A stretch of DNA of 64,000 nt from Nemophila menziesii (GCA_029959085.1 JARWIR010000003.1:26055505-26119504); one strand, 5' to 3'. Shown: positions 45,827 through 58,200, counted from the first letter of the stretch. Notes: generated by a model from the sequence alone, not told the origin. Numbers and translations are program-made.

Positions 45827-47774
45827 TCAAGTAACCTTAACTACATCTCGAGCAACAATGAGTTCTTCTAGTACATCTCCATCACCACTTTCTGACATCA
45901 TCATTAAGTCATCTTCTGTCACAAAATTATGACGCTCACCAATAGCTCTAAGAAACTGATAAACTTCAAACATAGTTGGTCTTTCTTTAGGAGCTGGAAG
46001 TACACAACTACACGCCACTTTCAAGAACTGGAAAATCTCACCATCATAACCTTTTTTAGCTAAAGTTACATCAATCGCATCTTGAAGTTTCGAATCTTTA
46101 GATAACTGAGAAATCCACTCCACAAGACTACCTTTAAACGATTCAGGAGCTTTAGACGCATGAGTAGGTTTTTCACCTGTCGCTAATTCGAGAAGTACAA
46201 CACCGAAACTAAAAACATCTCCTTTCGGTGTAGCCATGAGTGTACGAGCATACTCCGGAGCAACATAACCCAAATCTCCAAATTCTCCGTTTACAAAAGT
46301 ACTTAAATGGGTATCAATAGGATTCATAAGTCTCGCAAGTCCAAAATCGGAAATCTTAGGTTCGAAATCTCCATCAAGTAAAATACATTTCGAACTTACA
46401 TTTCGATGAATGATCCTCGGATTACAATTATGGTGAAGCCACGCAAATCCTCGAGCCGCTCCAATACCGATTTTAAGCCTTCGAAGCCAATCCATAACTT
46501 CAGTCCTTTCAGTCCCTTCTTCAGCGACAGGGTGTAACTTATCATTTAAAGTACCGTTTTCCATGTACTTGTACACCAAAAGGCGTTCTTTTTTTGCGAC
46601 GCAAAAACCTAAAATTGGAACTAAGTTTCGGTGTTTAACACTTCCTATAGTCGCCATTTCAGATGCAAATTCCTTTTCGGAATGTTGAGAGTCTTGTAAC
46701 CTCTTTACCATTAAAGACCTTCCATCTTCAAGTACTGCCTTGTACATAGTCCCGGTTCTTCCTGAACCAATGATATTATTGTTGCTAAAATTATTTGTAG
46801 CCTTCATTAGATCACTTAATCTCATTTTGGAAACAGACTTTTCAAACATCGAAAGCTGAAAAATAAACTAGTTTAGCATTTAATTAATTATAGAACAAAA
46901 AAGGATTAAAAAAAGAAAAAAATACCTGGATATGTTTGGCACCCTTAATATTTTTAGCCCATCTATTACCTTCAGGATCACCTAACTTTCTTTTTCGGGA
47001 AACTCTTCGATAATAAAAAAAGGAGACAGTACCTACAACTATAGCGGCAACAATTACTCCACCAACGGCGGCTAAAATCAAGGGTATAGCACCTTTTTTC
47101 TTTGAACCTTCGCAAGGCTCTAATGGTCCACCACATAGTCCTGCATTATTTCTATAGTTCTCCGCTGGAATACTAGCATTATTGAAAATCGGTACTTGCC
47201 CTTGCAGTTTATTATTCGCGACACTAAATGTTTTGATTCTATTTAACTGCCCTAATTGTGGAGGTATTTGACCTGTGAACTGATTGCTTTCAAGATTGAG
47301 GTTGTTAAGATAAGTACAATTTGAAAGATTAATCGGAATCTCTCCTGTGAATTTATTGCCTGAGAGGTCAAGATTCACTACAAATGGAATTATTGACGAG
47401 ATATTAGCTGATAGATTTCCATGAAGCTTGTTTCTTGAAAGATCTAACCCTGTCATAGATGTGCAATTTTTTAAACCCTCGGGAAATTCACCTTCAAGTC
47501 CCATATCTGAAAGCTGGATATTTAAAACCTTGCTTTCATCAGGATGCCAACATTCAACTCCTAAATATTTGCAAATAGCCCCCTCGGTTTTGTTATTAAA
47601 GTTCCATGAAAAGAATACTACGTTGCGTGGGTCTTTTAATGAATTTGATATTGATCTTAGACAATCAATATCAGTTTGAACAGTGTAACAAGGAATACTA
47701 TTCAATAGTAATCCAAAAAGTACACTAACAATAGTAGAGAGTGCTCCGCTATATAGTGCCATCCTCGCTAACAC
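45827..47774 (-). CDS. BIR1-like: BIR1-like LRR receptor-like kinase, copy B (promoter retained)
   Basis: Exons 47,774-46,926 and 46,855-45,827, with a 70-bp phase-0 intron, give 625 residues and the same layout as copy A: signal peptide, Cys-paired cap, LRRs, transmembrane helix about 229-254, kinase with GSGRTG loop, Lys334, HRN in place of HRD, and DFG. It differs from A at 9 residues in exon 1 (positions 2, 31, 50, 55, 85, 127, 219, 220 and 241) but only 3 in exon 2, so most change is outside the kinase. BIR1-type receptors sit in the plasma membrane, associate with BAK1 and dampen immune signalling. Upstream it keeps a promoter-like region with W-box cores and a likely 5'UTR intron, making it the better candidate for the normally expressed gene. 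Confidence 0.93.
46856..46925 (-). other. phase-0 intron of BIR1-like B
   Basis: Minus strand: exon CATATCCAG, intron GTATTTTTTTC to TTTCAG, exon CTTTCGATG. Equivalent to 20,076-20,146. Confidence 0.9.
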
Positions 47775-47841
47775 TACGCAAAAAGACTAAGTATTTACTT
47801 AGATTGTTGCTTAATACATAGAGATAGCTTTGAAATTTAAT

Positions 47842-48335
47842 CTGCAAAACCCAAGCTCACCTGAAATCCAAAAACATGTATGTGTTAAATGAACTTATAT
47901 GGTATTCAAGCTGATTTGGAAAAAAGGTATGTGTTAATTTGGCCACCACAAATCTAAAAAAAAAGGAAAAATATATATGTTTAACTACATGAGCTTTTCA
48001 AAGGAAAAAGCTGAAAAACAAAAATTTAAATACCAAAAATGATAAGTGCCTATAAATACTTTTTTTCTAAAAACAATCTGATATTAATTGATATTCAGAG
48101 AACCAGATCAAAAGACTCCAACTTGCAGAACAATTAAGACAAAAGACATGAAAAAATTACTTATTCAACCCAAAAAATTGAAAAATTTCCCCAAATTATA
48201 CACAAAAAGATATACCTATTCTTCTACAAAGAAAGAAATTCATATATAATTTGTGCAGCTATAAACAAATGTTGAAAAGAATCTAAAATTAGATAGGATA
48301 TGAAAAAGACTTTGAATAGGGAGAAGAAAACTTAC
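47842..48335 (-). other. predicted 5'UTR intron of BIR1-like B
   Basis: On the minus strand a consensus donor (ACACA|GTAAGTTTTC) at 48,335 and acceptor TTTTGCAG at 47,842 lie upstream of the ATG at 47,774. The homologous acceptor region exists in A and C, but both copies lose similarity before the donor. An alternative donor (TTTCAG|GTGAGC) exists near 47,862. Inferred from splice signals only. Confidence 0.5.
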
Positions 48336-48660
48336 TGTGTGTGTAAAAAGCGATCTTCAACAGTGAAGCGATAAGAAATGAATACGCAAGTGTAGAAGTG
48401 ATGCTTGCTTGGTCAAAGAAGTAATGCGTATATATTTGTTATTAGTATTTCATTGAAGTGTGTTTTGGGGTTTGTTTGTCAACAAAAGCTTTTAGCAAAG
48501 ACTAAGACTGGAGAAAACGGGTGGAAGTTATGAGCCGATGACCAATAGCTTGACTTGCTGTTTAGCTGTGGAAAATAAAGAAACCATGTGTGAGTGCTTT
48601 TTATCTTTTCTTTTTCCTTTTTATTTTTGGTTTTGTAAGTGTGAAGCGTTTGACTTGTGA
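48336..48660 (-). promoter_or_regulatory. BIR1-like B promoter region with W-box cores
   Basis: A TATATA stretch lies near 48,428-48,434. TTGAC cores (WRKY-binding W-box core) occur on the minus strand at 48,416-48,412 (TTTGACC) and 48,482-48,478 (TTGTTGACAA), and on the plus strand at 48,550-48,554 and 48,650-48,654. Several W-box cores fit a defence-responsive gene. None of this region is present upstream of copy A. Confidence 0.45.
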
Positions 48661-49041
48661 GTTATCTAATTATTTTTGTACTTTCTTTTACTTTGTCTGT
48701 TTTCATACTTGGTTAAATTCATAAAAATAAATTATTCTTGCCTAATATTATTTTTTAGCCATATCGTTCAAACTATTATTATTATTTGTTATTTGACTAT
48801 TGTTAGATATTTAAGAATTTTGGTCAATTTAGGTATTTTAAACAAAAAAAATTATTTGTGTAAAAAATATAATTTATTTAAAATAACTAAATTGTTCTTA
48901 AAATCTTTAAATAAAATTAGTAAAATAATTTTAAGATGGCATTTTTGAAATATATGTCTTAAGATTTATTTTATACAATCGATAGTGGCCTAAAATGAAT
49001 TTTACTTAATTCATAATTCGAAAAAGAAAAATAAGGGCCAT
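48661..49041. other. AT-rich intergenic DNA, nothing recognised
   Basis: Very AT-rich. The open frame at 48,676-48,948 is low-complexity and not a credible gene. Confidence 0.6.
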
Positions 49042-49557
49042 GTTCCCGTTTGGTTCGTGAAAATAATGGGAATTTTCTGTTTTTATTTTCTATATTTTCC
49101 AAAATGCTAAAGAAAACGTGTTTGACTAAAGAAAATGAAAACAGTTTTCTGAAAAAATTAATGAAAACAGTGCTATATTAGGGAACGTGAAATCGACGTT
49201 TTCTATATTTTCTAAAAATATTAAAACTGAAAACGAAAATCATTTTCTAAAAACATATTCTGAAAACGAAAACAGAAGTGTTAAAGGTTGAATTTTAATC
49301 TGCGAAAATATTTTCTGTTTTCGTTTTTAGAATACATTTTTTGAAATGATTTTCGTTTTCTTTTCAAAATTTTCAGAAAATATGGAAAACGTCGATTTCA
49401 CGTTCTCAAATATAGCAGTGTTTTCATTTAATTTTTCAACAAATTGTTTTCATTTTCTCTAGCCAAACACGTTTTTATTAGTATTTTGGAAAATAGAAAA
49501 TGAAAATAGAAAATGAAAACAGAAAATACCCATTATTTTCACGAACTAAGCGGGGAC
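49042..49557. mobile_element. fold-back MITE-like element
   Basis: About 516 bp that is inverted-repetitive from end to end: TTTGGTTCGTGAAAATAATG near the left end matches TTAGTTCGTGAAAATAATGG read from the right end on the other strand, and inner arms share ACGTGAAATCGACGTTTTC and GAAAATGAAAACAG. No coding capacity. Termini GTTCCCGTTTGG / GTCCCCGCTTAG resemble hAT-type MITEs, but no clean 8-bp target duplication is visible, so the superfamily is uncertain. Confidence 0.7.
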
Positions 49558-52500
49558 TAGGGTTTTTACATGTTCGCAACTGAAAAAACTCAATCGAAGT
49601 CGGTGTTTAACCAAATTGATTATGCAACTATAATTAAAGTCGTGAGATTTTGAGAGTAGATATCAAATAAAAAGATATTGGATATTATCACCAAATCATA
49701 TCATCTTTTTATAGCTTCAACATACAGTAATCATATAATTTTTTTTCCTAATACATCATTTTTTTCTACTTTTTATATTATTAGTCCACTTAAATGTGAT
49801 AAAAATGTTATGTGATTTAAAATGATATCCATCGTCACTCTTAAATACACAAAAAAATCTAAAACTATTATAAATAATCTATGATATTCTTAGTGAATGT
49901 CCAAAAAGCAAAGTTATAAGTTCTTATTCATAGGTTGTACAATGTGTCAAGTGAAAATTCACACATTGCGCGCTCGCACACACACACACATATATATATA
50001 ACTCTTTTTGTTATAATAGATTAAGTTTTGAAAATACAAGAGTATTTTATCTCCCAATTCTCATCTCTTACTAAATATTACTTACAACATGTTATTAGTA
50101 TAAGATTGCTCTTTTCTTTTGTCGAAAATGTAAGGAATAGGTAAGAGGTTTCGCAAGATTTGTTGATTTATTCTTCTCATTTAGGCTAATACATGTGTAT
50201 GTATATAATAACATTTTTTGAATAATATGTGCTTAGCACCTTGTTGACATGTAATAAAATTTATATACACTTATTCACATGATTTGAAACAATTCTTGCA
50301 AAATATGATGTAAGAATGCAATTTATAAAGAATTTACTTTATAATTCTACATATTCCTAAAGTATAAAATTGTTTATACAAAAGTAAGTAGCTCCACAAC
50401 TACTAGAAACTACAATATCATGGAAATCGGTTAAATAAACCTTAGTTGCTACTTCTCTAATTAGTCATTTTGAAATTTGTATACATTACAGACTAGAAAA
50501 CGCAATATATATATCCTCGATATTTTCTTACACACGAATTACAGAAGAATAGTGATATTGACATTTATCAAATACAATCAAGTGAAAATTTGCAGATTAC
50601 AATCAAGTGAAACTTTATGAAAAAATTATCAATTACGACATTCAAGAGGTTGATCCACAATGTTAGAATGCGTTAAGTCACATATCTCTTGCCAACATCA
50701 GGGGGAGCGTGAAAATACATTGTACTCTTTTTCCTTCGTCCAAGTTTTTATTCCATTAGGTTTTTCTTGGCAAGATTTTGACGAGGCAGTGTTTCACGAT
50801 GATTAGTTTATTGTATATGTACTCTTTTTTCTTCGATCAATATTAATCCCACATGATTTTTTTTGCAATGCATTAACAAGGCATGTTTCCTAATGTACGG
50901 GCATCAAATGGAGAGTAGTATGAATAATTTATGATATTAACAGTGGATGTATAACTTCACATTCATGATTTGTAAATGTGTCAAGTGAAAGGTTGTTTAT
51001 TGCCCTATAACTATAAATCTATTTTTATGGACACTGCTATTTCTTCAACGCTTAAAGGGATGTACAGGGTTCGAATCCCCTCTTTAACGGGTGTGAACTG
51101 AGAGGTACATGGTTTGAATCTCTTTCTTAAACATGTGTAACTTACCCACATACCAAAAAAAATCTACTTTTATCATAATAGGCTAAGTTTTGGAAATACA
51201 AGAATACATTTTCTCTTCTTATCTTTATCTCTTCTTCCATATTTTTTACATAAAAAACTATTACTATCATACACGTATTTTTATATTTTTATCATCAATT
51301 AAGTAAACTAAATAACCAAATCCTAAACACGAATCTAAGTATACAAAACTTAACACCCTAAATAATCGTTATATAATTCAGTGAAGAGATAGTTGTTTAA
51401 AGGTTCTATTACATTATTTCTCATACTCTAAGAGTCCACGATTTCATTTTGTGGCTTAGAAGGTCCTGAAATTTCTAATATCTGGCCAAATTTCCTAATA
51501 TACCTTTTTTAATTATTATATAACAAAATTTTCAACAGTTACAAAATTTCCAAAAATTTCAAACACTTAATGGATCACGCAATCTGTATGATAGTGATTT
51601 GATAAATAAGCTAAGAAATATATAAATACAATGTGTAAAAGGATAGAAATTGAGAGTACACAATTATTTTGGGATGGCTCAAACTCCAGAATGCCTAATC
51701 GACCACCTAAGCAACCAACCTTAGGATTTAAAACTTCTTCACTAAACCTATCATATTTCTTGAAGGTGAAATACAAGACCTTTACAATAAGGTTTTTACC
51801 AGGCTTAACCACAAGCTATAACTGTGACTTTTTTGGGTTGAGTCATAACTTAGATCTCCTGTTTTTTATGGGCTTAACACAATCTAAACGAGATTTTTTA
51901 TACGCTTAATCTCAACCTCTACAAGCACTGTTCTTTAATATAAATAAATAGGTAAACCCTTGCTAATGATTTATGTTACAAGATAAGGCCAACTCCTATT
52001 AATTAAATAATACAATGATATTGTTGATCTCTTTCTTGAGTAGGTAACATAATGAATGAATGTTGAACACCTTATTGAGTGGATGATAAAGGAAAGTGTA
52101 TCAACTTTTGATTATGTTGAATAGACTTATTTGATGAGTTTGATGATGTCGTGATTTGTTCTCCAAAGATATATGGAAGTGGTAGAGATGGAGAGCTTAG
52201 TTATATGTTGAAAACATCTCATATATATATAGGAATCAGAGATCCAAAATAAAATTATAAAGAAGCTATTCGTTCATGGTAAATCCAGATTCCAAGCACA
52301 TAACAAGTTATTTTACAAAAACATGCTCAATATTTATGAAAGTGTATATACATGTTTTGCATTGTATAAGATGTCAGAGGTATTAACTTCTAGAATAACA
52401 TATATTCTAAATATGTATCACAGAATATTTGTAGTCAATCACTTTTGCAAATAGTTTCAAGAGACATAGTCTAAACAACTTCTAGATAAGTGAAGATGTA

Positions 52501-52929
52501 AATGCCTATTTTAGACATTAGTAGTATTATTTAGAAGTTCTAGCTCCTAACATGAAATATATTCTAAATAAGCATTAAAACAAATATGCAGTTAAACATT
52601 TTTGCAAATACAATTCACATTACAAGTTGTAGAATTAAGTGTGTTCAACTCATACAAGATCACATTTAATCAAAGAGAAAGATCTTACTAGGATGGTGTA
52701 CTTATAATCATGTGAAGTACTTCTAAATATGAAGTCATATAACAATGTAGTTGACATATTTATGAAGGTTATGCTTATAGAAAGTTAATTCACATAACAT
52801 ATAAATAGCATAAAGTGTTCTCAAATAATCAAGATCAATGAATGCACAATTTTATCACGTAAAACATCCTTGGATGCTTTGACATATAAAATGATATAGA
52901 ATAGCATACACGCAATTTTGTAGTTGATC
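49558..52929. other. intergenic DNA, no gene supported
   Basis: AT-rich sequence with a (CA)n/(TA)n microsatellite at about 49,978-50,000. Near 51,060-51,110 two B-box-like words (GGTTCGAATCCCC and GGTTTGAATCTC) occur about 45 bp apart without a tRNA fold. The minus-strand open frame at 51,812-51,567 has a coding-like beginning (KYDRFSEEVLNPKVGCLGG) and could be an exon remnant of an unrecognised gene, but I cannot support a gene model. Confidence 0.45.
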
Positions 52930-52999
52930 ACTTATTGGTAGCTTCCATAGTGGGATATAAAATTTACACTAAGAAAATTACACCCTACAAGTGTACTGG

Positions 53000-54508
53000 T
53001 GATGTCTCCTCATTTTTGATAATATAATATACTTCAGAGATATCATTTTAGGCTTATTTATTAGTTTATAGGTCGATCTTAGCTTAATTTAGTGCACTTT
53101 CCTATTTTGAGTCTTGATTTGTAGAATTATTATTTTTAGAGCATATTAGGTTTAATTGTTTATTTAGTGTGAAGCTTTAAAGACAATTATGGAGATTAAT
53201 TAGAGTCCAAGTCAAAGACTACAACATATGGAAAGAGATATGCATGGAAATTGGAGATAAGGAAACAAAAGCTAAAAAGATGGAAAAGGAAAAGCTGCCT
53301 AAATCGGAATTCTGCAGTACACGCCTAAAGATGTGCGTTTTTACCTAAGAAATAGGCCGATTTTGGTAATTTCCTTCTTCAGGGTCAAGATAATTCTGTT
53401 GCGATTCTTTTGGTATCTTATGGAGCTCAAACCGACCAATAACGAAGAAGATATGTTCAAAACGGTCCAGCAGTGTTTATCTTTATTTCCATACGAATTT
53501 GAGTTGGACTAGGAGTCCATTACTTTCCTTCTCCTTCAAGAAAACGAATTAGGTCTTCCTATACCCTATAAATACAGCCTCTCAACACTCTAAAATCATC
53601 CTTGGCCAGACCTTAAGGCCAAGAGGAAGCTGCAACACAAGAGAAGAAGTCTGGAAGAAGCTGTGCAACAACCATGTCTCCTTCAACCTCTTATTTTGTA
53701 ATTCTTTTCTCTTCTCTTCTTAGTATGAATTAATTCTTTTTAGTTTGAGTGTTTAGCATATATGTATGAACCCTAGTTTTGATTGACATCTATCTAATTT
53801 GGGAACTTAATGTTTTAAATCGAATTATAGTTTTTATTCTCTGTTTATGTGTTTGGATTTATATTCTGTGTTCTTGTGGAAGTGCATCCATATAGAATTA
53901 CCATCTAGTAATTAGGTCACCATTGACAACGGTGTTTAATTGCATGTTTAGCACATAACGTCTAGTATTAGGTCTGATCTGACAACCCAACCTAGCTAGA
54001 TAATCACTATGGTTTAGTTCTTGTGACTATTTACCAATTACAGGAAAAGTTTGCTTAGGAAGCCTTATTGACACAGGTAAATCCTATTTTAAACTACCGA
54101 TAGCGAATTGGGACCGATTAGGGAAATACTACATAATTTACCCTTACATGTTTAGAACGGCAAAACTAGTGGGGATTGCATGCTAATAACTCAAGCTAGA
54201 CTTTCATACTATCTTCTTTTCTTTTCTTTTATTTATTGTCTTTAATTTAGTAGTTTAGTTTTCTTATTAAAAACCAAATAAATATCTATCTCTCTCTTCT
54301 TTCTATTTGCGTATTATCTTTTCTATCTTTCATATTTGCACTTGATAATTTGCATAAGTTCTCTCTAACTTTCGTCAGTCCCTGAGGAACGAATCTTCTT
54401 ATCATTAAAACTTGCATACGTCCTGTAATACTTGTAGTACCGTGTTAGCTTAGGGTGTTTATTTGCACTTATTTTATACATCTTTTTATCACACCTTAGG
54501 CCACACCA
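53000..54508 (+). mobile_element. solo LTR 1 with 5-bp TSD ACTGG
   Basis: TGATGTCTCC...GGCCACACCA, 1,509 bp, with ACTGG directly repeated at 52,995-52,999 and 54,509-54,513. TATA box TATAAATA at 53,567. It is closely similar along its length to the LTR at 54,887-56,394, but each has its own target duplication, so they are separate insertions rather than the two ends of one element. Confidence 0.93.
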
Positions 54509-54886
54509 ACTGGTCACCTTGTAATAAAAATAGTAAGTTGAATCGTCTCCCCATGGATTCTAATGTTAATATAATATGTTTTAACTTAAAATTTGGAGAT
54601 TCTTTATTCAAAAATAAAACAATAGAAAGGTTTGATTTTTATTATCTAACTAAAGCTAATTTAAGATAAAACTAAAAGCAAGATGAAAAATAAACTAAAT
54701 TACAGGTTTTTCAAGAATAATGGAGCTAACTTGGAATGTCTATGGTCATCAAATCAACAATTATTTTGATCATTACATTAAAGGGAAAATTGGTAATGTT
54801 ATATTAAACGGGATTCTAAATTCCACCTAAGTCCCTTTTGGGTAAAAATGGTTACCTTCTAAATCTGAGAGTCCCTTCTGGGTAAG

Positions 54887-56394
54887 TGATGTCTCTTCAT
54901 TTGTGATAATATAATATACTTCAGAGACATCATTTTAGGCTTATTTATTAGTTTATAGGTCGATCTTAGCTTAATTTAGTGCACTTTCCTATTTTGGGTC
55001 TTGATTTGTAGAATTATTATTTTTAGAGCATATTGGGTTTAATTGTTTATTTAGTGTGAAGCTTTAAAGATAATTATGGAGATTAATTAGAGTCCAAGTC
55101 AAAGACTACAAGATATGGAAAGAGATATGCATGGAAATTGGAGATAGAAGGAAGCTGAGTTTAATTAGGAAAAGGAAAAGCTGCCTAAATCTGGGATTCT
55201 GCAGTACACGTCCAAAGATAGGCGTTTTTACCTAAGAAATAGGCCGAATTTGGTAATTTCCTTCTAAAGGGTCAAGATAATTCTGTTGCGATTCTTTTGG
55301 TATCTTATGGAGCAAAATCCGACCAATAACGAAGAAGATACACTCAAAACAACGCAGCAGTGTTTTCCTTACGAATTTGAGTTGGGCCAGGAGTCCATTA
55401 CTTGAAGTTATCTCCACCAAACGAATTAGGTCAACCTCTACCCTATAAATACAGCCTCTTAACACTCTTAAATCATCCTTGGCCAGACCTTAAGGCCAAG
55501 AGGGCCAAGAGGAAGCTACAACACAAGAGAAGAAGTCTGGAAGGAGCTGTGCAACAACTATGTCTCCTTCAACCTCTTATTTTGTAACTCTTTTCTCTTC
55601 TCTTCTTTGTATGAACTAATTCTATTAGTTTGAGTTTTAGCATATATGTATGAACCCTAGTTTTGATTGACATCTATCTAATTTGGGAACTTAATGTTTT
55701 AAATTGAATTATAGTTTTTATTCTCTGTTTATGTGTTTGGATTTATATTCTGTGTTCTTGTGGAACCGCGGCCATATAGAATTACCATCTAGTAATTAGG
55801 TCACCATTGACAACGGTGTTTAATTGCATGTTTAGCACATAACGTCTAGTATTAGGTCTGATCTGACAACCCAACCTAGCTAGATATTCACTATTGTTGA
55901 GTCTTGTGACTCTTTACCAATTACAGGAAAAGTTTGCTTAGGAAGCCTTATTGACACAGGTAAATCCTATTTAAAACTACCGATAGCATATTGGGACCGA
56001 TTAGGGAAATACTATATAATTTACCCTTACATGTTAGAACGGCAAAACTAGTGGGGATTGCATGCTAATAACTCAAGCTAGACTTTCATACTATCTTCTT
56101 TTCTTTTCTTTTATTTGTTTTCTGTCTTTAGTTTATTAGTTAGTTTATTTATTGAAAAACCAAATAAATATTTATCTATCTCTTCTTTCTACTTGCGTAT
56201 TATCTTTTCTACCTTTAATATCTGCACTTGATAATCTGCATAAGTTCTCTCTAACTTTCGTCAGTCCCTGAGGAACGAATCTTCTTATCATTAAAACTTG
56301 CATACGTCCTGTAATACTTGCAGTACAGTGTTAGTTTAGGGTGTGTATTTGCACTTATTTATATCATTATTTTATCACACCTTAGGCCACACCA
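54887..56394 (+). mobile_element. solo LTR 2 with 5-bp TSD GTAAG
   Basis: TGATGTCTCT...GGCCACACCA, 1,508 bp, with GTAAG directly repeated at 54,882-54,886 and 56,395-56,399. TATA box TATAAATA at 55,444. Same family as solo LTR 1, separated from it by 378 bp of the host repeat. Confidence 0.93.
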
Positions 56395-57609
56395 GTAAGC
56401 TTGCACGCTTTATAGGACGCTTTCTATATTAAACCCACATAACGACTATATAAAGTATCTTAGGTCTTCTGATTATTTTATTTTTGTTACACAAGAGAGC
56501 CACTTTGGACTCGAAGTCATTGACTCGGTTCAAACCTACACCACTAGTTCTTCCGATTATTAAGATAATTGTAGACAAGTTCAATTTATAGAAAAATAGT
56601 TATTTAATGACAAATACTCAATTTATTTAAACCTAGAAAACTCAATAATCATATATAATCAAAATATTCATCAATAGGTTCACAATTAAGACATCTCATA
56701 CTAGTTAGAAGTTTAAATCATGCTTGAAATAAAATGAAAAATAAAATATGAAGATATAATTCAGAGTTTGAGGGTAGAAGAATTACAAATTTGGAAATAA
56801 TTGTGTTGTTGACCTCTTGTCATACTCTCCTTACTTATCTCTTGCTCCCAAGGTAAATAATAAGTAATCTATGTTTAAAAGGCTAAAAACTACTATTATA
56901 TATTAAGTATATCCTGAAGATTTAAGTCATGGGCCTAAAAATCGGGTCAAAAGTGGCCCGAGTATTTCTTTGTTAAAACTAGACAGCTACAATCTTCTTG
57001 CCAAAATATTCATAACTTTTTCGTTTCAACTTAAAATTGATCGACGATTATTCTAACACATATTAGACTCGAAGGGATACATTTTTTCCACATGGAATAC
57101 TCAGATTTATTCAAAATTAGTTGTCGTGATTTTTCTAAGTTGGCAAAATCGTTTTTCCAGTTTTGGTGCTTTAACTTCTAATGTCTCTTTTGACTTCTTG
57201 TCATGTCTTGGTCGTTTTTCCACTCATTTGGGTGTTTCTTTAGCTACTTTAATTCCTAGCTTGGTTTTTGCATCCTTAGGTCCTCCATGTGCTAAGAGTT
57301 ACACAATAAAAACACAAACCACCTCAAAATGCTCTAAAAATGTTAAATCTCAAATAATAGCTAAGAACTCAATATTTGCTAAATCAAGGTATAAACCACC
57401 ACTTTTAATATCAAAACCACCCAAAATTATGTCTCATAAATATCAAAATATATCACAAAAGAAGAGACAACAATACCTCTAACTGAAAGTATTAGCGTCA
57501 CGACAATGTCTGCAGAAAGTGGATACAAGAATCCAAAGTATCATGTAGAAAAGTGAAATGATTTGATGTATATCCTATTTTTATAGATTTATAGATCTAA
57601 GAGACATCA

Positions 57610-57900
57610 CCTGGGTTAGTTCTTTAGGTTTAATTATGGGATTTACCCCTTCTGACGTTATTTTTGAGTTGTAGTTATTGTTGGATGATATACATAATTT
57701 TGGAGCAATTGAGATAATTTGCGTGTTAAGTGTGAAATCTCTTAGGTACATTGTTAATATTAGACCCCACTATGAAGCTAGGAAGTTAAAAAGTCACGAA
57801 TAAACTCAAACAGAGTCGCAAAAGGAGCCAAGAAGTCTATTTAAAGCTCAACATGAAGTGTCAGTAGCATGTTTCCATTGACTTTTGAAGGTCATAACCC
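57610..57900. other. intergenic DNA, nothing recognised
   Basis: Short stretch between the inverted LTR edge and a promoter-like region; no feature seen. Confidence 0.5.
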
Positions 57901-57989
57901 ATATTTGGTGAACGTTTTTATCATGAAATCCAGACTCAAGGTGCCCCTTTTGTGTTGTGTGTGGGATTCCGTATTAATTAAGTCTGATC

Positions 57990-58200
57990 TACACAAAACG
58001 TTGGCGTTTTGCTTCACCGACTTGCTACGTGGAACGCTTATATTCTTCGATCTCATCTCACTATGAACGGCTGTGATCTTAACCCTAAGCTTCCCATATA
58101 TATATATATCCTTATCTCAGCTCTTTGGTCAGATTTCTTCTTCCGTCTTCAAACTCTTCTTCTCTCTCGTTCTCCCCGCTATAGTGAAACAAAGGTTTAA
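57990..58200 (+). promoter_or_regulatory. promoter and 5'UTR-like stretch of an absent or decayed gene
   Basis: AACCCTAA (telo-box, common in promoters of translation-related plant genes) at about 58,081, followed by a TATATATATATATCC box at 58,097-58,111 and a CT-rich 5'UTR-like stretch (TTCTTCTTCCGTCTTC) to about 58,180, then a possible donor AAAG|GTTTAATATC near 58,194. No coding exon follows within the next kilobase that I can recognise. Either a gene lost its body or this is a chance likeness. Confidence 0.3.

Larger units (their letters stand above)
30899..48134. repeat. segmental duplication, copy B
   Basis: Direct duplicate of 4,284-21,357. B-specific additions are a 1,271-bp element at 38,629-39,899, a secondary duplication at 39,900-41,145, a micro retro-insertion at 43,102-43,151, and a 385-bp MULE at 45,201-45,585. 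It lacks the two MULEs of copy A and keeps gag sequence deleted in A. The right edge of homology (48,134) is an ordinary upstream region, unlike A. Confidence 0.9.
52930..57609 (-). mobile_element. older inverted LTR remnant hosting two nested solo LTRs
   Basis: The pieces outside the two solo LTRs (about 52,930-52,994, 54,514-54,881 and 56,400-57,609) read together like an inverted LTR of the same broad type. Near the left they have CAAGTGTACTGGTCACC, comparable to CAAGTGTATGGGTCG at 59,120, and the right edge is GAGACATCA at 57,601-57,609, the complement of the TGATGTCTC start. The left terminus is not clear and no target duplication is seen. Confidence 0.45.

Noticed and set aside
51040..51130. 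tRNA gene suggested by GGTTCGAATCCCC
   Set aside because: No D-arm, anticodon arm or acceptor stem pairs around it; only B-box-like words, possibly from a tRNA-derived repeat.
54463..54669. 68-residue open frame across the end of solo LTR 1
   Set aside because: It crosses an insertion boundary and has no family.
53000..56394. A small complete LTR retrotransposon with two 1.5-kb LTRs
   Set aside because: Each LTR has its own different 5-bp target duplication (ACTGG, GTAAG), so they are separate solo LTRs.
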